Origin: an uncultured Anaerobiospirillum sp.
Lineage (GTDB): Bacteria > Pseudomonadota > Gammaproteobacteria > Enterobacterales > Succinivibrionaceae
Assembly (NCBI GenBank): GCA_944389615.1
Contig: CALXNA010000005.1
Coordinates: 47,671 to 111,670 of the forward strand
Reading direction: 5' to 3'
Length of the DNA stretch: 64,000 bases
In this document: positions 35,515-46,445 of the stretch, piece by piece
Layout: every line of letters begins with the position of its first letter
Position numbering within the stretch: position 1 is the stretch's first letter
The notes under the pieces: model-generated
Seen by the model: only the letters and a program-made list of their open reading frames with translations
Databases searched by the model: none
What the model was told of the DNA's origin: nothing
Translations under genes and position numbers: made by a program

Positions 35515-37628
35515 GAGCCGCCCTCCACGTAAGCGCGCTCACGCACAGCGCGTGATGCCAGCGGTGCCCGCGGCTGAGCCGCTTGGCTCAGGGTCGCAGG
35601 CTGCGCCTGCTTTACGCGGGCAGCGGTCTTGTGCTGGGCCTGAATTTGTTCGAGATCAAGGCCTAAGTCGGCCGTTGGCGTGGTGGCTTGCGCAGGCACA
35701 ACGTTGATCAGGCGTGGGCCTTCAGAGAAGCTTAAGGTTAGCAAGGCGACCGCGCTCGGCGTGAGCTCAGTGATGTTTTGGTCATCTAAATACAGCTGCA
35801 AGGCGCGCTCAAAGCCGTCGTTGAGCAGAAGCGAGATCGCACGGATGCGCAGCGCCCGCTCCTCAATCTCGGTGGACTTTTGCTCCGCGGCAAGCATATC
35901 GACCAAGGCGGCTTGATAGGTAGGATCTTCGGCAAGCGCCGCCTCAAGCTGAGCGCTGACCTCCTGCTCAATTTGCGCATCGGACTTGCTCGTGCCCACT
36001 TGGTTGATCAGCTCTTGACGTACCGCAAGGCGGGCGCGCTCGACTTCGGTCTTCTGCTCCTCGTATTGGGCCAAGGCCAAATTGGCCTCGCGATTGGTGC
36101 TCTCTAAGGCATGCTGGCGGTAGCGCTCGAGGTATGGGCTGAGCGTCTTTTGCATGGCCTTGCGCACATCGGTCGTACGCGACTGTAAGTCGGCTAAGTC
36201 GCCGATGTAAGGGTAGAGCAAGGTGAAGCTGCCCTGATAGCGCTCCTCTAAGTAGGAGAGCTTCACATCGAACATGTAGTCGCCGATGATGAGCTGGCCG
36301 ATATCATCGCTGATCTGATAGAGCACCGCGTAAAACGGGGTGAGATTGTCGTCGATGAGGCCGATCACGATCGGCGTGTTATAGGACACGGCCTCGGCAA
36401 AGGTGCCGTTTTGGCTCAGGCTCTGCAGCTTGACCTCAGCGAGCACGTCCTCGGTAATGGTGCCGTCGCCATTGTCTTCGACCAAGGCGTAGCCATGCAC
36501 CTTAAACAAGGTCGCGAAGGCCTCGCTCTTAAAGTAAGCCTGCGCCACCGCTTGGTTAAAGAGGTAGAGCTCACGGCTTTGCGCGCTGCGGCCTTGAAAG
36601 AGATAGGAGGTCAAGTTCTGATAGCGCTGCTTGACCTGAGCATCTGAGATTAAGGCCTCTTCCATGGTGAGCACCGGGTGATAGTGCTCGTTGATGTAGA
36701 TCGCCCCAAAGAAGGCGCCAAAGGCGCAGGCGGCCGCGCCCAGCACCACCGCGATGCGCACATAAAAGGAGCTCGAGAAGAGTTCGCGCAGCCACGTCTT
36801 GGCCGTCTGCTTAAGCCCTACCTTGTTAAAGCGCACCAAGTGCGCGGCACGCTTGACCAAGAAGGCATCGACCATAGGCTTGTGCTTTTGCGCCGCCAAG
36901 GTCAGGCTCATATCGGCAATGGCATTGATGGCGCGTGGCAGGCCGCGGCCCTTCTTGGTGATCACCGTGATGGCATGCTTGGTAAAGAGCGGCTGCACGC
37001 AGCCCACTTGCTGGAGGCGATAGGCCAAGTACTGGCCGACCTCGGCGCTGGTCAATGGTGGCAGCTGGGTGAAGATCTTGATCCGGTTCTTGAGCATCTC
37101 ATGCTCAGGCTTATCCAGATGGGCAATGAGCTCATCTTGCCCTACCAGCAAGAAGTTGATCATCTTGCCCGCTTCGCCTTCGATGTTGAAGATGTAGCGG
37201 ATCTGCTCGAGCACGTCATCAGACAGGGCTTGGGCCTCATCGCAAATGACGGTGGTGATCACGCCTTGGGCGATGCTCTTCTCGAGCATTTGGCGCAGCT
37301 TCAAGGTCAAGTCGGCGATCGACTCAAGCGAGGTCGCGACCACGCCTGAGGCGCGCAGGATGGTCGCAAGGAGCATATGCGGATCGGTGCGCGGGTCGTC
37401 GATCGATATGATGCGCATATTCTTCGGCAGCGAACGCATCAGCATGCGCACCAAGGTCGTCTTGCCGGCGCCGGAGGCCCCCGAGAGCACGCAAATGGAG
37501 CCCGAGCGCGACAGAGCCGTCGTCAAAAGTCCCAATGACTGGTGCTGGGAGCCGCCGACATAGTAGAAGCGGCGATCGGGCAAGCCGTCAAAAGGATAAT
37601 CACTCAGACCAAAGTGCTCTAAATACAT
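35508..37628 (-). CDS. ExeA/GspA/MshM-like AAA ATPase with membrane anchor (706 aa)
   Basis: N-terminal motif YLEHFGLSDYPFDGLPDRRFYY is typical of ExeA and MshM. Walker A GASGAGKT lies at 50-57, Walker B is VICDEAQAL, followed by RIKIFTQLPPLTSAEVGQYL and GLPRAINAI (sensor 2). One membrane helix is at about 291-313 (RIAVVLGAAACAFGAFFGAI). The long periplasmic part contains a coiled-coil stretch and a C-terminal hydrophilic region. ExeA helps assemble the type II secretin; MshM belongs to MSHA pilus loci. No secretin or pilin genes are in the window, so the partner system is unknown. The ATG at 37628 follows GAGGACGGCTC. Confidence 0.8.
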   Translation of the reverse strand: MYLEHFGLSDYPFDGLPDRRFYYVGGSQHQSLGLLTTALSRSGSICVLSGASGAGKTTLVRMLMRSLPKNMRIISIDDPRTDPHMLLATILRASGVVATSLESIADLTLKLRQMLEKSIAQGVITTVICDEAQALSDDVLEQIRYIFNIEGEAGKMINFLLVGQDELIAHLDKPEHEMLKNRIKIFTQLPPLTSAEVGQYLAYRLQQVGCVQPLFTKHAITVITKKGRGLPRAINAIADMSLTLAAQKHKPMVDAFLVKRAAHLVRFNKVGLKQTAKTWLRELFSSSFYVRIAVVLGAAACAFGAFFGAIYINEHYHPVLTMEEALISDAQVKQRYQNLTSYLFQGRSAQSRELYLFNQAVAQAYFKSEAFATLFKVHGYALVEDNGDGTITEDVLAEVKLQSLSQNGTFAEAVSYNTPIVIGLIDDNLTPFYAVLYQISDDIGQLIIGDYMFDVKLSYLEERYQGSFTLLYPYIGDLADLQSRTTDVRKAMQKTLSPYLERYRQHALESTNREANLALAQYEEQKTEVERARLAVRQELINQVGTSKSDAQIEQEVSAQLEAALAEDPTYQAALVDMLAAEQKSTEIEERALRIRAISLLLNDGFERALQLYLDDQNITELTPSAVALLTLSFSEGPRLINVVPAQATTPTADLGLDLEQIQAQHKTAARVKQAQPATLSQAAQPRAPLASRAVRERAYVEGGSC

Positions 37629-37903
37629 GAGCCGTCCTCACATGCACCAAAACCTACGCAGCGCCACCACCGCGCACCTCTCAAGTTGCTGCCTGCAACC
37701 TGCGGGCGTGACGCCTACTGCCGCCCACTCATAAGCGCCCCGATTATAGCCTAAGTCGCTGCGCTCCGCTTAGAGCTCGATCGCGTTAACGCGCTCCCTC
37801 GCTGCGCTGGGGGCAGCGCCCGCGGGCTGCCCGCAGGCCCGCACCCTGCGGCTGCAACTTAGAGGCCGCCACGCCTCAGGCGCAAGCGCCCGCAGAGATG
37901 CAA

Positions 37904-37923
37904 GAGCCCGCGGGCGCGGGCTC
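37904..37923 (-). terminator. GC-rich hairpin after the HAD gene, possible terminator
   Basis: GAGCCCGCG and GCGGGCTC arms pair around a 2-4 base loop; only a weak TTGCAT follows on the minus strand. It lies in a 317-bp gap (37629-37945) that otherwise shows only GC-rich inverted sequence and no gene. Confidence 0.4.
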
Positions 37924-37945
37924 AAGCAAGAAGAAGGTAAGGCGT

Positions 37946-39073
37946 TTAGAAGCGGTTGCGCAGCGCCCGCTCACGGGCCTTAGCTAAGGCACGGGCCTTG
38001 TTCGGGTTCATGGTGCGCATCTTCTCGACTAAGATGCGGTCTTCTTGGGACTGCGGCACAAAGTACGGGTTGGAGCCGCCAAAATCGACCGAATCATCAA
38101 TGATATCGCCCATACCACGGCCGCGCTGCGCTTGCTGCTGCTGGTACATTTGCTGTTGCTGCTGCAGTTGCTGCTGGCGCGCCGCTTCCTTGGCAGCCTT
38201 TTCGGCCTCGGCTTGGCGAGCGGCCGCAAGCTGCGCCTCCGCCTCGCTCTTTTGGGCGGCCAGCTCGCGCTCACGGGCAGCGCGCTCTTCTTCTTCGATG
38301 CGCTTCTTGGCGTTGACCATGCCCTCTTCTAACTCAGAGAGGTTGGTGATGATGCCGCTTGGCTCCATGCCCTTGAAGACGCCGGTCTTGGAGCGGTTGA
38401 CGTAGACGGTGAGCCAATGCAAGCGCGTCGCTGGGATGATGTCTTGGAAGTAGTCGGCCGAGACGTGGAAGTGATCGGCGGTTCTGAGCTTAAACTTGTT
38501 GACCGCCGCCTTAAAGAACTCAAGGCGCGGCTTGTAGCAGCGCACTTCGTCGGCTACCAGAATATTCTTGTCGTTGAAGAGCCCCTCGAAGTGGTCGAAC
38601 TGCTTTTCGACCAAGGACAGGCTGGTATTGGCCATGAGGTAGAGCTCGTAGCCCTTGCTCTTTAAGGCTTGCAGGGCGGGCAGCACGTCAAAGTGCGGCT
38701 TGATGTCGTAGTGCATCAGATAGAGCTCATCGATGTTGGCCGAGAAGACCTTGGTGTTGAACTCCATGTCAAGATACTTCATGGCGTTATCAAGCACGTC
38801 GCGGTAGGACATATAGTCGAGCGCGTACATCATGCGCTCTAAGTACATGTTAAAGAAGCGCTCGGTGAGCTCCGGGTTGATATTGTTTTCGCGGCCGACT
38901 TGGCCGACGAAGTGAGGAATCAGCTGGTAGTTGAGCAACGTGCCGTAGAAGTCGAAGGTCAGCGCCCGGCGGTCATGACCAAAATACGGCTCCTTGCGGC
39001 CTTCTTCTTCGGCAGGCTTAGCATTGATGGCCTTGCTCACTTGGTTGACGATTTTAGCTGCGATCGAGGACAT
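37946..39073 (-). CDS. HAD-family hydrolase with Gln-rich coiled-coil C-terminal extension (375 aa)
   Basis: Residues about 36-255 are a haloacid-dehalogenase-like domain. Motif I is DFYGTLL (Asp41; the +2 residue is Tyr as in 2-haloacid dehalogenases), motif II is LMANTS, motif III CYKPRLEFF and motif IV HVSADYFQDI. Residues about 265-330 form a charged Ala/Glu coiled coil running into poly-Gln (QLQQQQQMYQQQQAQ). The tail ends in a basic segment (KARALAKARERALRNRF). The extension is not part of the family and suggests oligomerisation or a partner. The start at 39073 follows AAGGAG. Substrate unknown. Confidence 0.75.
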   Translation of the reverse strand: MSSIAAKIVNQVSKAINAKPAEEEGRKEPYFGHDRRALTFDFYGTLLNYQLIPHFVGQVGRENNINPELTERFFNMYLERMMYALDYMSYRDVLDNAMKYLDMEFNTKVFSANIDELYLMHYDIKPHFDVLPALQALKSKGYELYLMANTSLSLVEKQFDHFEGLFNDKNILVADEVRCYKPRLEFFKAAVNKFKLRTADHFHVSADYFQDIIPATRLHWLTVYVNRSKTGVFKGMEPSGIITNLSELEEGMVNAKKRIEEEERAARERELAAQKSEAEAQLAAARQAEAEKAAKEAARQQQLQQQQQMYQQQQAQRGRGMGDIIDDSVDFGGSNPYFVPQSQEDRILVEKMRTMNPNKARALAKARERALRNRF

Positions 39074-39540
39074 AGACCAACTCCTTCCAAACTCAAGACA
39101 AGGAGCATCAGCAGCATGAACCTACAGCCCAAGCACCTTCGTTCCTATCTTCGGTTGATACTGCCAACTTGCACGTTGTGTGCACCGACACCCGGCTTCT
39201 ATAGCAGTTAACGGCAAGTAATGGCTTATGATACATCACCTAAAGTGTGCGCCATGTTCAGCAAAGTGTAACCTAGCTCATAAAAGTCGCAACTCAAACC
39301 CAAAGAGATCAAGTGCGCCGCGGCGCAGGTCAGTTGACGCAAGTTACCTCCCCACAATGCAGCTGAATGCGCAATTAGTGATACAGCGCACAAAACGCTT
39401 TGCGCCCCGACCGCAACGCGGCGTCGAAGCTCCGCCGCCACGGGCAGGCCACCGTGACGGTGGCCTCAACCACCGGCACCGCGGGTCGCCCTGCGCCTTG
39501 GGCAGGCCTTGGGCAGTCCAAGGGCTTGGTGCGGCCCAAA

Positions 39541-39576
39541 ACAAAGAAAGCGAACCTTCCGGGAGGAGGGCTCGCT
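39541..39576 (-). terminator. Probable terminator downstream of rpsU
   Basis: On the minus strand AGCGAGCC pairs with GGTTCGCT (one wobble) around a GC-rich inner part, followed by TTCTTTG. It is about 80 bp after the rpsU stop. The rest of 39074-39653 shows no gene I can support. Confidence 0.55.
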
Positions 39577-39653
39577 CTCTTAGTAGCTTTTAGGCAGTTC
39601 TAAGGAGACTTAGAACCTGTCTAACACAGCTCAGTCGAAATGACAACGCAAGA

Positions 39654-40010
<357 letters not shown>

Positions 40011-40062
40011 TCAGCCGCCAAAAAAGCCGATCTTACGGCGCCCGCGCCTGAGCGCTTTGCGT

Positions 40063-40119
40063 CGGTGCTCGTACTTTGCGCCGGTGCTCGCACTTTGCGT
40101 CGGTGCTCGTACTTTGCGC
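40063..40119. repeat. Three tandem copies of a 19-bp repeat in the rpsU–tsaD region
   Basis: CGGTGCTCGTACTTTGCGC is repeated at 40063, 40082 and 40101 with one or two changes. It lies upstream of the predicted rpsU promoter and before tsaD. A TAGAAT at 40269-40274 is a possible tsaD -10. The remainder of 39870-40352 holds nothing else recognisable. Confidence 0.75.
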
Positions 40120-40352
40120 CCCGCCTCCCTGAAGCCCCACCGCCCTGCGTCCAACGCGCGCAGGCGGTGGACGGAGCAAACGGCCGTGTCGGCCACGGCA
40201 CCGACCTCGGCGGTGCGCATGCCACGGCGCTGGGCACACGGGGCGCTGTTTTTTGGTCTCCAAAATGGTAGAATTTGAATTTCGGGCGCAGGTTCATAGC
40301 TACTTCTCGCCCATCAAGATATCGGCGACGTGATAGAGCAAGGGTGGTGCAT

Positions 40353-41387
40353 ATGCTGATTTTGGGAATCGAGAGCTCCTGCGATGAAACCGGCGTGGCT
40401 CTCTATGATGCTGACAAAGGCCAGCTTCTGACCCATGCTTTGCACACTCAGATCCCGATTCACGCTGAATACGGTGGCGTGGTGCCGGAGCTGGCCAGCC
40501 GCGATCACGTCAAGCGCGTCGTCCCCTTAGTGCGCAAGGTACTACAAGACGCAGGCTACTCGCTCCACGACCTATCAGCCGTTGCCTATACCGCTGGCCC
40601 GGGCCTGATTGGCGCCTTATTAGTGGGAGCGATGTCAGCGCGGGCCTTAGCCTATGCCCTCAACATCCCGGCAGTTCCCGTGCATCACATGGAAGGGCAC
40701 CTTCTAGCTCCGATGCTTGAGGATAAGCCACCGCAGTTCCCATTTGTCGCGCTCTTAGTCTCCGGCGGCCACACCATGCTCATCAAGGTGGCCCATCCCG
40801 GTGAATACGAGATCTTAGGCGAGTCGGTCGACGATGCTGCCGGTGAAGCCTTTGATAAGACCGCCAAGCTCTTAGACCTGCCATATCCGGGCGGCCCCAA
40901 GCTTGAGGAGCTGGCCGAGCAAGGTGACAGCAGCGCCTACCACTTCCCGCGCCCGATGATCGATCGCCCTAACTGCGACTTCTCCTTTGCCGGGCTCAAG
41001 ACCGCGGTCTTAAACGCGGTGCATCAGAGCACCAATCTCGAGCAGGACAAGGCCAACATCGCCCACTGCTTCCAAGACGCAGTCGCGGATACCTTAGTGG
41101 CTAAATGCAAGCGCGCCTTAGACAGCTGCCATATGAACCGCCTCGTGGTCGCAGGCGGCGTCAGCGCCAATAGTGCCATCCGCACGAGCTTAACGCAGCT
41201 CATGGAACAGTGCCACGGCGAGGTCTTCTTTGCCCGCCGCGAGTTCTGCACTGACAATGGCGCCATGATCGCCTTGGCCGGCGCGCTGCGCTTTCAGGCC
41301 GGAGCCGGTGAAAACGCGGCCGAAGGCGGCGTCACGGTGCATCCGCGCTGGCCGCTCTCGGACTTAAGTCCACTGAAGATCAAGTAA
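40353..41387 (+). CDS. tsaD: tRNA threonylcarbamoyladenosine biosynthesis protein TsaD (344 aa)
   Basis: ASKHA-fold protein with [12 protein letters not shown] at the start, metal ligands His111 and His115 in [28 protein letters not shown], and the C-terminal [10 protein letters not shown]. It transfers the threonylcarbamoyl group to A37 of ANN-decoding tRNAs together with TsaB and TsaE. Length equals the family norm. I start at the ATG at 40353 (AGGGTGG upstream) rather than the longer frame from 40275. It is divergent from rpsU, and folB, folK and uppP follow. Confidence 0.97.
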   Translation: MLILGIESSCDETGVALYDADKGQLLTHALHTQIPIHAEYGGVVPELASRDHVKRVVPLVRKVLQDAGYSLHDLSAVAYTAGPGLIGALLVGAMSARALAYALNIPAVPVHHMEGHLLAPMLEDKPPQFPFVALLVSGGHTMLIKVAHPGEYEILGESVDDAAGEAFDKTAKLLDLPYPGGPKLEELAEQGDSSAYHFPRPMIDRPNCDFSFAGLKTAVLNAVHQSTNLEQDKANIAHCFQDAVADTLVAKCKRALDSCHMNRLVVAGGVSANSAIRTSLTQLMEQCHGEVFFARREFCTDNGAMIALAGALRFQAGAGENAAEGGVTVHPRWPLSDLSPLKIK

Positions 41388-41397
41388 AGGAGGTGCT

Positions 41398-41775
41398 ATG
41401 GCTGCGTGCGATCGCATCATCATCGAAGGGCTCAAGGTCAATGCCATCATCGGCATCTATCCCCATGAGCGTGAGTTTGCCCAGCCTCTCGTGCTCGACA
41501 TCATCATGGAGCATGACCTGAGGCCGTGCGCGACCTCGGGCGACCTGAACTTATCCATCAACTACGCGCAGGTGGCCGAAGAGGTCAGTGCGCTTGTCTG
41601 TGCGCTCAAGTGCGAGCTGCTGGAGACGCTTGCCGAGCAGGTTTGCCAGTTCATCTTGCAAAACTTCAAGCCTCGTGCTGTTACCTTAAAGATCGTCAAG
41701 ACCCAGGCCGTATTGAATACCTCCGGGGTAGGCGTTCAAATCCATCGAACCCAACAGGATTTCCAAGAGGACTAA
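41398..41775 (+). CDS. folB: Dihydroneopterin aldolase (125 aa)
   Basis: CDRIIIEGLKVNAIIGIYPHEREFAQPLVLDI is the FolB signature; the conserved Glu and Tyr of the active site are in GIYPHERE and SINYAQVAEEV. It converts dihydroneopterin to hydroxymethyl-dihydropterin and glycolaldehyde in folate synthesis. AAAGGAGGTG precedes the ATG, 10 bases after the tsaD stop, and folK follows after 3 bases, so they form one operon. Confidence 0.93.
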   Translation: MAACDRIIIEGLKVNAIIGIYPHEREFAQPLVLDIIMEHDLRPCATSGDLNLSINYAQVAEEVSALVCALKCELLETLAEQVCQFILQNFKPRAVTLKIVKTQAVLNTSGVGVQIHRTQQDFQED

Positions 41776-41778
41776 TGT

Positions 41779-42321
41779 ATGAGCACCCAAGTCTATCTAG
41801 GTATTGGCTCCAACCTCAATCGTGATCAAGCTATCTTGTTTGCTTTAGAGAAGCTGCGTCCTCTCTTGGCCGACTTTAAGGTCTCACCGGTCTACGAATC
41901 CAAGCCGATTCGCGAGGCTGAGCCGGACTTCCTCAACTTGGTCGTCGGTGGCACCACCGAGCAGAGCTTAGAGGAACTCTACCAGAGCTTAAAGCAGATC
42001 GAGGAGCAGGCTGGCTGTGAGCTGATGATGCACAACTCGACCAACTTCGGCTTAAAGCACCGCGTCGACATCGACATTCTGCTCTACGGGCAGGAAGTCC
42101 ACACTGAGCCGTGCAAGGTACCACGCCACGACATCCAAGACTATCCGTTTGTCACCATCCCCTTAAACGACATCGCCCCGGAGTTGGTGCACCCGATCTT
42201 AGGCCTCACCGTCGGTGAGCTCTACGAGCAGATGCTGCCGCACATCCCAGAGAAGCGCCAAGTCAAGAAGGTCGACTTCGACTTCAACCGTCCAGCTCCT
42301 GATTGGCACGAGAACGCCTAA
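41779..42321 (+). CDS. folK: HPPK (hydroxymethyl-dihydropterin pyrophosphokinase, 180 aa)
   Basis: YLGIGSNLNRDQAI at the N-terminus, VSPVYESKPI, FLNLVV, and HRVDIDILLYG with the two magnesium-binding Asp (the usual form is RxLDIDLLLY). It uses ATP to activate hydroxymethyl-dihydropterin, the step after FolB; gene order matches the pathway. The start is 3 bases after folB. Near the C-terminus PRHDIQDYPFVTIPLNDIAPE is family-like. Confidence 0.93.
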   Translation: MSTQVYLGIGSNLNRDQAILFALEKLRPLLADFKVSPVYESKPIREAEPDFLNLVVGGTTEQSLEELYQSLKQIEEQAGCELMMHNSTNFGLKHRVDIDILLYGQEVHTEPCKVPRHDIQDYPFVTIPLNDIAPELVHPILGLTVGELYEQMLPHIPEKRQVKKVDFDFNRPAPDWHENA

Positions 42322-42420
42322 GTCCCCACCTCCGCCCCGCCTAACGCAACACGCCCCGCCCTCATCAAGGCCCCAGCAGCCGCGGCGGGGCCCATCTACC
42401 AGCCTCGTCGGGATTAAACC

Positions 42421-43260
42421 ATGCCCCTCACTCACATCGTGGTACTTGCCTTAATCCAAGGCATCACCGAATTTCTGCCGGTATCCTCCAGCGCGCACCT
42501 CATCTTCCCAAGCCAAATCCTAGGCTGGCAAGACCAAGGCCTCGCCTTTGACGTGGCCGTCCACTTAGGCACGCTGCTCGCCGTCATCGTCTACTACTAC
42601 CGCGATCTGGTGCAGATTGCAGGTCACACCCTGCTCTCTATCGTCAAGCGCAGCAATACGCCCCAGTCGCGTCTGGGCTGGTACATTGTGCTCGCGACCA
42701 TTCCGGCAGGCCTTGCCGGTCTCGTGCTTGAGGGCTACATCTCCACCATTGCCCGCTCGATCCACGTCATCGCCTACACCACCATCGGCTTTGGTCTGCT
42801 CTTAGGCCTTGCCTCCTACTTAAATCGCAAGATGAACTGGAATACGGTGGTCAACGTCCCCCAAGGCCGCCCCGACAGCCTCCGGCGCATGACCTTGGTG
42901 CAGGCCATCATCATTGGCCTTGCGCAGGCGCTGGCCTTAATCCCGGGCACTTCGCGCTCAGGCATCACCTTAACCGCGGGCCTATTCTTAGGCCTGCGCC
43001 CGGAGGCCGCCGCGCGCTTTAGCTTCTTGCTATCGATCCCGATCATTATCGCAAGCGCCCTGCTCGAAGGCTACAAGCTCATCGTCTACGAGCCGCAAGG
43101 GGCCAACCCCATTGAGATGTTAATCGGCATCACCATCTCCTTTATCACGGCCTTGATCGTGATCAGCATGTTCATGCGCTACATCTCCAAGTCCGGCATG
43201 GCCCTCTTCGTCATCTACCGCCTGCTCTTAGGCGCCGTCCTGCTCTACCTCATCTCCTAA
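42421..43260 (+). CDS. uppP: Undecaprenyl-diphosphate phosphatase (279 aa)
   Basis: Multi-pass membrane protein with both BacA/UppP motifs: LIQGITEFLPVSSSAHL near residue 12 and ALIPGTSRSGITLTAG near residue 175. It dephosphorylates undecaprenyl diphosphate to recycle the lipid carrier for peptidoglycan. It is 99 bp after folK and co-directional, matching the bacA–folB neighbourhood in enterics. The sequence before the ATG lacks a strong purine-rich site. Confidence 0.95.
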   Translation: MPLTHIVVLALIQGITEFLPVSSSAHLIFPSQILGWQDQGLAFDVAVHLGTLLAVIVYYYRDLVQIAGHTLLSIVKRSNTPQSRLGWYIVLATIPAGLAGLVLEGYISTIARSIHVIAYTTIGFGLLLGLASYLNRKMNWNTVVNVPQGRPDSLRRMTLVQAIIIGLAQALALIPGTSRSGITLTAGLFLGLRPEAAARFSFLLSIPIIIASALLEGYKLIVYEPQGANPIEMLIGITISFITALIVISMFMRYISKSGMALFVIYRLLLGAVLLYLIS

Positions 43261-43404
43261 CCCAGCGCCCGCCCCCAAGGGCGGAGCTGCGCAGGTCGCG
43301 CCGCCTGCGACCCCTTTGCCCCAAAACGCACTGGGGGCTGCCCCAAGGGGCACTGGGGGCAGTCCCAAGCTTAAGCACTGGGCAGCCCCAAGCTTAAGCC
43401 CAAG

Positions 43405-43875
43405 GCTGCACCGCGACTGGCATTTGGGCCACTCTGAGAGCAGCTACGCTTGCCGCATCACGCCTCGGTCAGACAGTATGAGTCTCCGGTCAGGCAGTAT
43501 GAGTCTCTATGGAGCAGAGCAACTCGGGCACTGTCCCCAAGGCAGTCTCATGGGTGAAGCCCACGCCGCGTCTGACGGCTCCAAGCTTTAGGCTGATGCC
43601 GCGTAAGCTACGAAGAGAGCACCAAGCGGTGGCGCAGCGAGCATGGCTGGCTCTACTCTCCTTAGAGACTATGGCACGCGGAGACAAACCCAAGCTTGAA
43701 GCTCAGGCTGCACCGCGACGGGCATTTGGGCCACTCTGAGAGCAGCTACGCTTGCCGCATCACGCCCCGAGCAGGCAGTATGAGTCTCCGGTCAGGCAGC
43801 ATGAGTCTCTATGGAGCAGAGCAACTCGGGCGCTGTCCCCAAGGCAGTCTCATGGGTAAAGAGGCCCGCGCCAAG
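43405..43875 (+). repeat. Composite dispersed repeat, module A: one full and one partial tandem copy
   Basis: A unit of about 300 bp starts GCTGCACCGCG at 43405 and again at 43707. Each copy has GGGCCACTCTGAGAGCAGC, then a doubled 17-18-bp element (CAGnCAGTATGAGTCTC twice), then TATGGAGCAGAGCAACTCGG and AAGGCAGTCTCATGGGT. The first copy continues with GAAGAGAGC…GCGCAGCGAGC…CTTAGAGAC…AAGCTTGA before the next begins. A third copy is at 48169. It fills the 697-bp gap between uppP and the aldo/keto reductase gene; its open frames are not family-like. Confidence 0.85.
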
Positions 43876-43957
43876 CTGGCAGAGCGTACAAACGCCACAG
43901 GCCGCTGCGGCAGTTAGCCCCAGCAGCCCGTGTACGCTTAACCGTAGTGGCGCCGCC

Positions 43958-44959
<1,002 letters not shown>

Positions 44960-44981
44960 ATTGATCTCATTACTTTGAGTC

Positions 44982-46067
44982 CTACTGAGCGTCCCGCTCG
45001 TCTAAGTGGTGCTCATGGAGCCAGTCTTGTAGCACCTGCGCCACTTGCTCATTGTTCTTTTCGGCAAAGAGGAAGTGCGAATTGCCCTTGATCCCCAGAT
45101 CCGGTAACTCCACTACTTGGGCGTCGCCGCCATGGCGATTGATGCAGTCGGCAAAGGCATGAGCCATTTGCACTGCCGCGTGCCAGAAGTCTTGGTACGG
45201 ATTGTCCGTGGCCTCCTTCGGGATGAAGTCGCCGTAGTAGATCACGATCGGATAGCGCGTCAACTGCGCAAAGTCCTCTTGCGACACAAGGTATGGCTTA
45301 TTGGCGCCAAAGAAGCCGGAGTTGGCGATCTCTTGTGGCGCCTCGCCCTCAGGGAAAGGAAAGCCCATACCCGGCTCATAGGCGACTAAGGCCTTGATCT
45401 TGTCGCTGTGCATGCCCACTTCCCAGCCCACCGAGCAGCCTTGCGAGTGGGTGACGAACACGCCTGCGCCCATCTTGTCAAAGGCGGCCTCGATCGCCTT
45501 GGCATTGACCGCTAAATCAAACGGGGCAGTATCCGGGGTGATCTGACGGAAAAATTGGTCAAGCGAAGCCTCGTCCTGTGGGAAGGCGCTGCCCTCGTAA
45601 AACTTCGGCCACAAGCCCATACGGAACTGGCCAAACCAGAACTGTTCGTCCGGCGTGGCATTGATGGTGTGCGAGACCGTCGCCCGCCCAGCATCGGCGC
45701 GGCGCGGCTGATTGACGAGGTAGACCGGATAGCCGTCTCCTAAGAAGATGTTGCGAAAGCCATCGCGTCCGTCTGGCGTGGTATCCCACGTCCGCGTGTG
45801 CTGGCCAAAGCCATGTAAGAACACAAGGGGATAAGTGCGGGGGTTTTGTGGGATTTGGTAGTGGATCAAGGCGTGATCACCGTGCAAGGTCTGACCTTCG
45901 GCCTTAGGGTGGTACGGGTCAAACGCTTCCTTGGCCGCAATGACGCTGCCTCCGGCGGCAAACACTCCTTGGTCGATGATGGTGATGGGCTTCATGGCCC
46001 AAGCGGGGCTCAGTGCTACCAGTGCAGCCAGCGCTGAGGCTAAGGTCGTAGTGCGAACATAAGACAT
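44982..46067 (-). CDS. Secreted alpha/beta-hydrolase (361 aa)
   Basis: Sec signal peptide (about 1-24, TTLASALAALVALSPAWA). The mature part has PLVFLHGFGQHTRTWD (oxyanion region), the nucleophile elbow THSQGCSVG (usual GxSxG pattern), an acid-containing VIYYGDFIP, and a late His in IKGNSHFLFAEKNN. This is a periplasmic esterase-like enzyme of unknown substrate. I choose the ATG at 46067 (GTGGAG seven bases before); a TTG two codons earlier is also open. It lies between the aldo/keto reductase and cupin genes on the same strand. Confidence 0.85.
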   Translation of the reverse strand: MSYVRTTTLASALAALVALSPAWAMKPITIIDQGVFAAGGSVIAAKEAFDPYHPKAEGQTLHGDHALIHYQIPQNPRTYPLVFLHGFGQHTRTWDTTPDGRDGFRNIFLGDGYPVYLVNQPRRADAGRATVSHTINATPDEQFWFGQFRMGLWPKFYEGSAFPQDEASLDQFFRQITPDTAPFDLAVNAKAIEAAFDKMGAGVFVTHSQGCSVGWEVGMHSDKIKALVAYEPGMGFPFPEGEAPQEIANSGFFGANKPYLVSQEDFAQLTRYPIVIYYGDFIPKEATDNPYQDFWHAAVQMAHAFADCINRHGGDAQVVELPDLGIKGNSHFLFAEKNNEQVAQVLQDWLHEHHLDERDAQ

Positions 46068-46445
46068 GATCAAACTCCACTAAAACACAATGACGCAGGC
46101 CCAACGTTACTGAGCCGCGGTCGCCTGCTGATATTCCTCTGCCGTCACCTCAGCGCTCTCAGGCCAAGGTTGCTCGGGGACATAAGCGCTGTCGTAAATG
46201 ACGATCTGGGCAAACCAACTATTCGGCGCCGCCCCATGCCAATGGCGCACATCAGGCGGGCAAAAGACCACATCGCCAGGCTTAATCAGGATGGCGTCCT
46301 ACCCCTCAGCTTGGTAGTAGCCCAAGCCTCCGATGCCAATCAGGTACATCGGGCCGTGGTAGTGCCACGCGCTGCGCGCCTGCGGCGCAAAGGTGATGAG
46401 GTTGGTTTGCTGGAACAGGTACTGCGGATTGCGCTCAATCAAGGC

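Noticed and set aside
36678..37349. 223-codon frame on the plus strand
   Set aside because: Antisense to the ExeA-like ATPase; no family-like sequence.
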